This document shows positions 60,652 through 64,000 of a DNA stretch of 64,000 bases, piece after piece. The notes under the pieces are model-generated. The model was not told the origin of the DNA. It ran no database searches and saw only the letters and a program-made list of their open reading frames with translations. Within the stretch, counting starts at the first letter, position 1; each line of letters begins with the position of its first letter. The position numbers and the translations under genes were made by a program. This DNA comes from Sphingobacterium sp. CZ-UAM (GTDB lineage Bacteria; Bacteroidota; Bacteroidia; Sphingobacteriales; Sphingobacteriaceae). The stretch is taken from positions 124,001-188,000 of the forward strand of contig NZ_MTCM01000005.1 of NCBI RefSeq assembly GCF_002000245.1. The letters are read 5' to 3'.

Positions 60652-61287
60652 TTGAATCCTACAGTCGATATCATATACAACTATTTCCCGAAATTAACGG
60701 ATACACAGAAAGAGCAGTTTGCCAAACTTGCAGACCTCTATACTTTATGGAATAGTCAGATCAATGTAATTTCACGTAAGGACATCGATAGTCTATACCT
60801 TCACCATGTCTTACATTCATTGGGCATTGCCAAATTTGTACAGGAGCTAGCTCCAGGAACACAGGTTTTAGATGTCGGAACCGGCGGCGGTTTTCCGGGT
60901 ATTCCCATGGCGATCCTGTTTCCAGAAGTTAAGTTTCATTTAGTGGATTCTATCGGAAAAAAAATCAAGGTAGTTCGAGAAGTGGCTGCAGCGCTTGGCC
61001 TTAAGAATGTTGAAGCTGACCACATTCGCGCAGAACAATTGGACGATAAATATGATTTTGTCATCTCTCGGGCAGTAACCAGACTTGGAGAGTTCACCCC
61101 CTGGATCCGAAATAAATTTGTAAAGAAAGATAAAAATGGAATCCCGAACGGAATTCTATATCTGAAAGGTGGCGACCTCAGTGAAGAAATCAAAGAATCC
61201 AAATTAAAAGCCGAATTGCACCCGCTCTCGAGCTACTTTAAGGAAGATTTTTTCGATACGAAATACTTGGTATACGTACCGATGTAG
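60652..61287 (+). CDS. rsmG: 16S rRNA (guanine527-N7)-methyltransferase RsmG
   Basis: 211 residues. Methylates G527 of 16S rRNA using SAM. SAM site VLDVGTGGGFPGIPMAILFP; ISRKDIDSLYLHHVLHSLGI upstream and VISRAVTRLGEF downstream are diagnostic. No ATG exists at the conserved N-terminus, and the frame starts with TTG (60652), giving NPTVDIIYNYFPKLTDTQKE, which aligns with the normal beginning of RsmG. The stop directly abuts that of the minus-strand gene at 61288. Confidence 0.95.
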   Translation: MNPTVDIIYNYFPKLTDTQKEQFAKLADLYTLWNSQINVISRKDIDSLYLHHVLHSLGIAKFVQELAPGTQVLDVGTGGGFPGIPMAILFPEVKFHLVDSIGKKIKVVREVAAALGLKNVEADHIRAEQLDDKYDFVISRAVTRLGEFTPWIRNKFVKKDKNGIPNGILYLKGGDLSEEIKESKLKAELHPLSSYFKEDFFDTKYLVYVPM

Positions 61288-61878
61288 TTAAAGTTGTGCA
61301 TTACCCATAGGAAACTGAAGCCGCCTATGGATAATGTCTACAGAATCTAGATAATATGTTAAGCACTTATGTATATAAGCGATCTTCTCATACCGATCAT
61401 GCTCACGGAACCACTTTATAGTGGGTTCATAATATATCCTAAATTTGCGCAATGAATCTCCGGACAACTTACTGTATTCTTTCGTCAGCAGGTGCCATTC
61501 CTCCCGAATCAGATCCTGTTGGTATTCCTTTTCAAACTGTCGCTGAAGCTTTCTCGCATTCCGTCCTTTTCGACTTAATTTATTATAAAGCTTATTAATA
61601 CTAAGCCCTATCCCACCTTTCTTGGGTAAGGCGACCATCTCCTTGCTATCCCCTAAGGCGTAAATGGATTTGTAAGTTTCTTTTTTTTCGTTAAGCCTGT
61701 CGTCGGCTGGGTTATTTTTACGCTTCACCTGGACTGTATCTAACCGAAGCGTATCTTTTCCATTCTTCTTTTTTACGGTATCCTGCAAAACGAATTCTAC
61801 AGGCTGAGCGAAAACCGGCCGATCACAAGCAAAATAAACGCAAAAAGCGACTAAAAACAGGAAACCAATACGTGCCAT
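61288..61878 (-). CDS. Hypothetical secreted protein (DUF4294-like)
   Basis: 196 residues. Signal peptide (1-24, ends AFCVYFACDRPVFA). The mature part is basic and helical: KETYKSIYALGDSKEMVALP, LSRKGRNARKLQRQFEKEY, and a C-terminal HRRLQFPMG. It resembles the DUF4294-type Bacteroidetes secreted proteins, a guess from composition and length. Convergent with rsmG with no spacing between the stop codons. Confidence 0.6.
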   Translation of the reverse strand: MARIGFLFLVAFCVYFACDRPVFAQPVEFVLQDTVKKKNGKDTLRLDTVQVKRKNNPADDRLNEKKETYKSIYALGDSKEMVALPKKGGIGLSINKLYNKLSRKGRNARKLQRQFEKEYQQDLIREEWHLLTKEYSKLSGDSLRKFRIYYEPTIKWFREHDRYEKIAYIHKCLTYYLDSVDIIHRRLQFPMGNAQL

Positions 61879-61955
61879 ATCTATAATTGATTACCCTAAG
61901 ATAATCAACAGGAAATAAGGCCGAAATGACTTTAACGATCTTTAACTTATACGAC

Positions 61956-62189
61956 TTATTGCCCCAGTTCTTTTTTGATCTCCTCACCGATCAGGTTAAT
62001 CTCTTCGTCCATGCCGAACATTGGCAACTCAGTTTCAGGATTCAGTTTCAACCAAGTCGTATCCGTATCCTTAATAATTTTCACATATTCCATTCCATCT
62101 TTAAAGACTACATAGGTATCTTCCTCTTCCGGAAAAACAGAATAAATCACGTCACCTAACTCGATATCAAAAGGTTCTTTCATTTCCAT
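61956..62189 (-). CDS. Small acidic hypothetical protein
   Basis: 77 residues from ATG 62189; alternative starts 62210 and 62183 exist. Very acidic (DIELGDVIYSVFPEEEDTYV, DEEINLIGEEIKKEL), predicted mostly beta with a C-terminal helix. No family recognised. It lies 77 bp upstream of the secreted protein at 61288-61878 on the same strand and may be cotranscribed. Confidence 0.55.
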   Translation of the reverse strand: MEMKEPFDIELGDVIYSVFPEEEDTYVVFKDGMEYVKIIKDTDTTWLKLNPETELPMFGMDEEINLIGEEIKKELGQ

Positions 62190-62210
62190 GCTAAAAATAT
62201 TGTTAATCAA

Positions 62211-62511
62211 GCAAAGCTACCAAATCCAGCACATTCTTTCCAAACAGGGCCTCAATTTCTTCCCCATAAAAGAAAGTTCGCAAATTGCACCACTAACACA
62301 ATTAAATATTCCCGTTTCAAATATACCTTACATTATTCAACAGCTCATCCCTTTTATGAAATCCAAAGAATGTGTCGTAGTCTCACGACTTCCCCAACGT
62401 CTTCTTATCAAAGCAATGTATGTTAACAAGAATAATCTTCAAAATGACTTTCATTCTAACGAAAAGTCATACAAGAAGTTATAAATTTTCATTATATTTA
62501 AAACACCGATT
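62211..62511. other. Intergenic stretch without a convincing gene
   Basis: About 300 bp before dprA. A plus-strand open frame (62188-62484, 98 codons) starts inside the minus-strand gene and has no promoter or recognisable domain; its composition is unconvincing. Nothing else seen. Confidence 0.4.
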
Positions 62512-63633
62512 ATGAAACTAATTTATCCCATAGCTTTGACTAAGATCAAGGGCATTGGCCCTAGAACAGCCCGTAGCATCATGGCCCATAGTGAAAGCTT
62601 AGCGGATCTATTTTCCTATTCAAAAAAAGATCTGATGCAAATCCCCGGCGTACGGGAATCAATTGCAGACGCAATCTGCAACAAAACATACCTAGAAGCC
62701 TGCGAAAAAGAACTCGCTTTTATTGATAAACATCGCATCAAAGCCCTATGGATCGAGGATAAGGACTACCCCGATCGACTCAAACAATGTGATGATGCTC
62801 CACTCATGTTATATTATAAGGGACATGCCGCACTAAACTCAACCAAAGTGATCAGTATCGTCGGGACCAGACACGCAACACATTATGGCCAGCAACTATG
62901 CGAAGACTTTATGCAGGGCTTAAATGAAAATCAAGATCTACTGATTGTCAGTGGGCTTGCGTATGGTATTGATGCATTGGCACATCGTAATGCCCTAAAG
63001 AACAATATACCAACGGTTGCAGTACTCGGCCATGGACTGGACCGCATATATCCTGCGTCCCACCGTGAGCTTGCATCAAAGATGCTCGAACAGGGAGGAT
63101 TATTGACCGAATTTACATCTGAAACCATACCTGAGCGGGTTAATTTCCCGATGCGTAACCGCATTATTGCAGGAATGGCCGATGTTACAATTGTGGTGGA
63201 AGCTGCGATCAAAGGCGGAGCGCTGATTACAGCCGAAATAGCAAATAGCTATAATAGAGATGTATGCGCATTTCCTGGATCCCTTTACGAAAAGAGTAGC
63301 GAGGGAACCAACTATCTGATCAAAACAAATCGGGCACATATGATCAGGCATGTACAGGATCTCGAATATTTGATGAATTGGGAAATCCGTAAAAAAAATG
63401 AAGCCAACCAACAATTAGCACTTCCATTTAAGTTAGACAAAGACCAGGAACGTGTTTTTAATCTCATTCATGCAACGGGACAACTGGAGCTGAATCAAAT
63501 GATTGAGCAACTCCAATGGCCTCAGAGTAAATTGGCGCTGGTCTTATTGGAATTGGAAATGCAATCATTGATCCATTCACTGCCCGGAAAAGTCTATAAA
63601 TCAATTGGGCAAGCACTCGTAGCAACAAAATAG
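62512..63633 (+). CDS. dprA: DNA-processing protein DprA
   Basis: 373 residues. Loads RecA onto incoming single-stranded DNA during natural transformation. N-terminal helix-hairpin-helix (IKGIGPRTARSIMAH), the Rossmann-like DprA domain with VISIVGTRHATHYGQQLCED and VVSGLAYGIDALAHRNAL-type motifs, FPMRNRIIAGMADVTIVVEA, and a C-terminal winged-helix (LNQMIEQLQWPQSKLALVLLELE). Complete length. Stands alone on the plus strand. Confidence 0.94.
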   Translation: MKLIYPIALTKIKGIGPRTARSIMAHSESLADLFSYSKKDLMQIPGVRESIADAICNKTYLEACEKELAFIDKHRIKALWIEDKDYPDRLKQCDDAPLMLYYKGHAALNSTKVISIVGTRHATHYGQQLCEDFMQGLNENQDLLIVSGLAYGIDALAHRNALKNNIPTVAVLGHGLDRIYPASHRELASKMLEQGGLLTEFTSETIPERVNFPMRNRIIAGMADVTIVVEAAIKGGALITAEIANSYNRDVCAFPGSLYEKSSEGTNYLIKTNRAHMIRHVQDLEYLMNWEIRKKNEANQQLALPFKLDKDQERVFNLIHATGQLELNQMIEQLQWPQSKLALVLLELEMQSLIHSLPGKVYKSIGQALVATK

Positions 63634-63686
63634 GTTTTCAATGCATTATCCTAACAAGAGATTAAATGAGACAATTAGATTTCTGC

Positions 63687-63740
<54 letters not shown>

Positions 63741-63762
63741 CATAACACTAAACCAATTATTA

Positions 63763-64000
63763 ATGAACGACAACAGTACAAAGAGCATCTGGAAGGTCAT
63801 CGGAGCCTCATCGATGGGGACACTTATTGAATGGTATGATTTTTTTATTTTCGGAAGCCTCTCCATCGTAATTTCCACCAAGTTTTTTCCCGCCGACAAT
63901 CCGACAGCGGCTTTTCTATCTACTTTAGCCACTTTTGCTGCTGGATTTGTCGTACGTCCCTTCGGCGCGTTGTTTTTTGGTCGATTAGGCGATATCATAG
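63763..64000 (+). CDS. MFS transporter, metabolite:H+ symporter (MHS) type (partial)
   Basis: Only the first 79 codons are in the window. The start MNDNSTKSIWKVIGASSMG leads into GTLIEWYDFFIFGSLSIVIS, the first membrane span with the GTxIEWYDF signature of MHS proteins (ProP, KgtP, ShiA relatives). The second span ends in RPFGALFFGRLGD, the conserved loop between helices 2 and 3. Such proteins take up dicarboxylates, betaine or related solutes with H+. The TAAG repeat upstream may tune its expression. Substrate unknown. Confidence 0.88.
   Translation, partial: MNDNSTKSIWKVIGASSMGTLIEWYDFFIFGSLSIVISTKFFPADNPTAAFLSTLATFAAGFVVRPFGALFFGRLGDII

Noticed and set aside
62188..62484. 98-codon plus-strand open frame before dprA
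   Set aside because: It starts within the minus-strand acidic gene, has no Bacteroidetes promoter and shows no familiar motif; kept only as a note on the intergenic stretch.

Overview
The window is an AT-rich (about 60% A+T by eye) chromosomal segment from a member of the Bacteroidetes, most likely Sphingobacterium or a close relative in the Sphingobacteriaceae. The evidence is the Bacteroidetes-type -7 promoter box TAnnTTTG in front of many genes, the near absence of Shine-Dalgarno sequences, a TonB receptor with a carboxypeptidase-like domain, and family choices typical of the phylum (DUF2795, DUF4834, OstA-like protein, deoxyhypusine-synthase-like protein, Tgt without zinc cysteines). No rRNA, tRNA, insertion sequence, prophage or CRISPR array was seen; this is ordinary core chromosome with some regulatory surprises.

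Layout. 0-2.8 kb: tail of a periplasmic binding protein, PlsC-like acyltransferase, ABC ATPase, DUF2795 and a secreted protein. 2.9-6.7 kb: a tryptophan attenuator (leader peptide with three consecutive Trp codons, then a terminator) driving trpD-trpF-trpB-trpA; trpE, trpG and trpC are not here. 6.9-12.8 kb: Tat-exported phospholipase C, a Cys/His-rich secreted protein and a TonB receptor with an N-terminal heavy-metal (HMA) domain. 12.8-14 kb: Maf and KdsC. 14.1-14.4 kb: an orphan promoter/leader-ORF/terminator unit. 14.5-21 kb: a four-gene phosphorelay with a CheR/CheB pair but no chemoreceptor. 21-26 kb: azurin, two lipoamide dehydrogenase paralogues, thioesterase, DUF3817. 26-29 kb (minus): LacI regulator, degenerate HAD protein, ATP-grasp N-lobe-like protein, LolD. 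29-32.9 kb: sucC, asnS, Sua5/YrdC.

32.9-33.25 kb holds a dense cluster of DnaA boxes, very probably the chromosomal origin oriC, followed on the minus strand by a run that includes dciA (helicase loader) and recF, and further upstream tilS. 38-45 kb: OstA-like LPS-transport protein, RdgB, an unknown protein, deoxyhypusine-synthase-like enzyme, a 36-residue membrane protein and a dipeptide epimerase. 45-51 kb: gltB-gltD. 51-56 kb: phytase-like lipoprotein and a VIT/VWA/TPR protein. 56-59 kb (minus): EamA transporter, LptG-type permease and Tgt. 59.5-64 kb: glycosyltransferase, RsmG, two small unknowns, DprA, a 13-copy tetranucleotide repeat and the start of an MFS transporter.

The most interesting signals are: (1) at least seven genes with an exact TAnnTTTG box ending only 3-6 nt before the start codon, implying leaderless or nearly leaderless transcripts and correcting some gene starts; (2) the oriC-like cluster beside dciA/recF; (3) the trp attenuator on a split trp operon; (4) the orphan attenuator-like or small-RNA unit at 14.1-14.4 kb, with an 11-nt sequence complementary to the leader of the next gene; (5) the CheR/CheB-associated hybrid kinase pair; and (6) the TAAG tract in front of an MFS gene.
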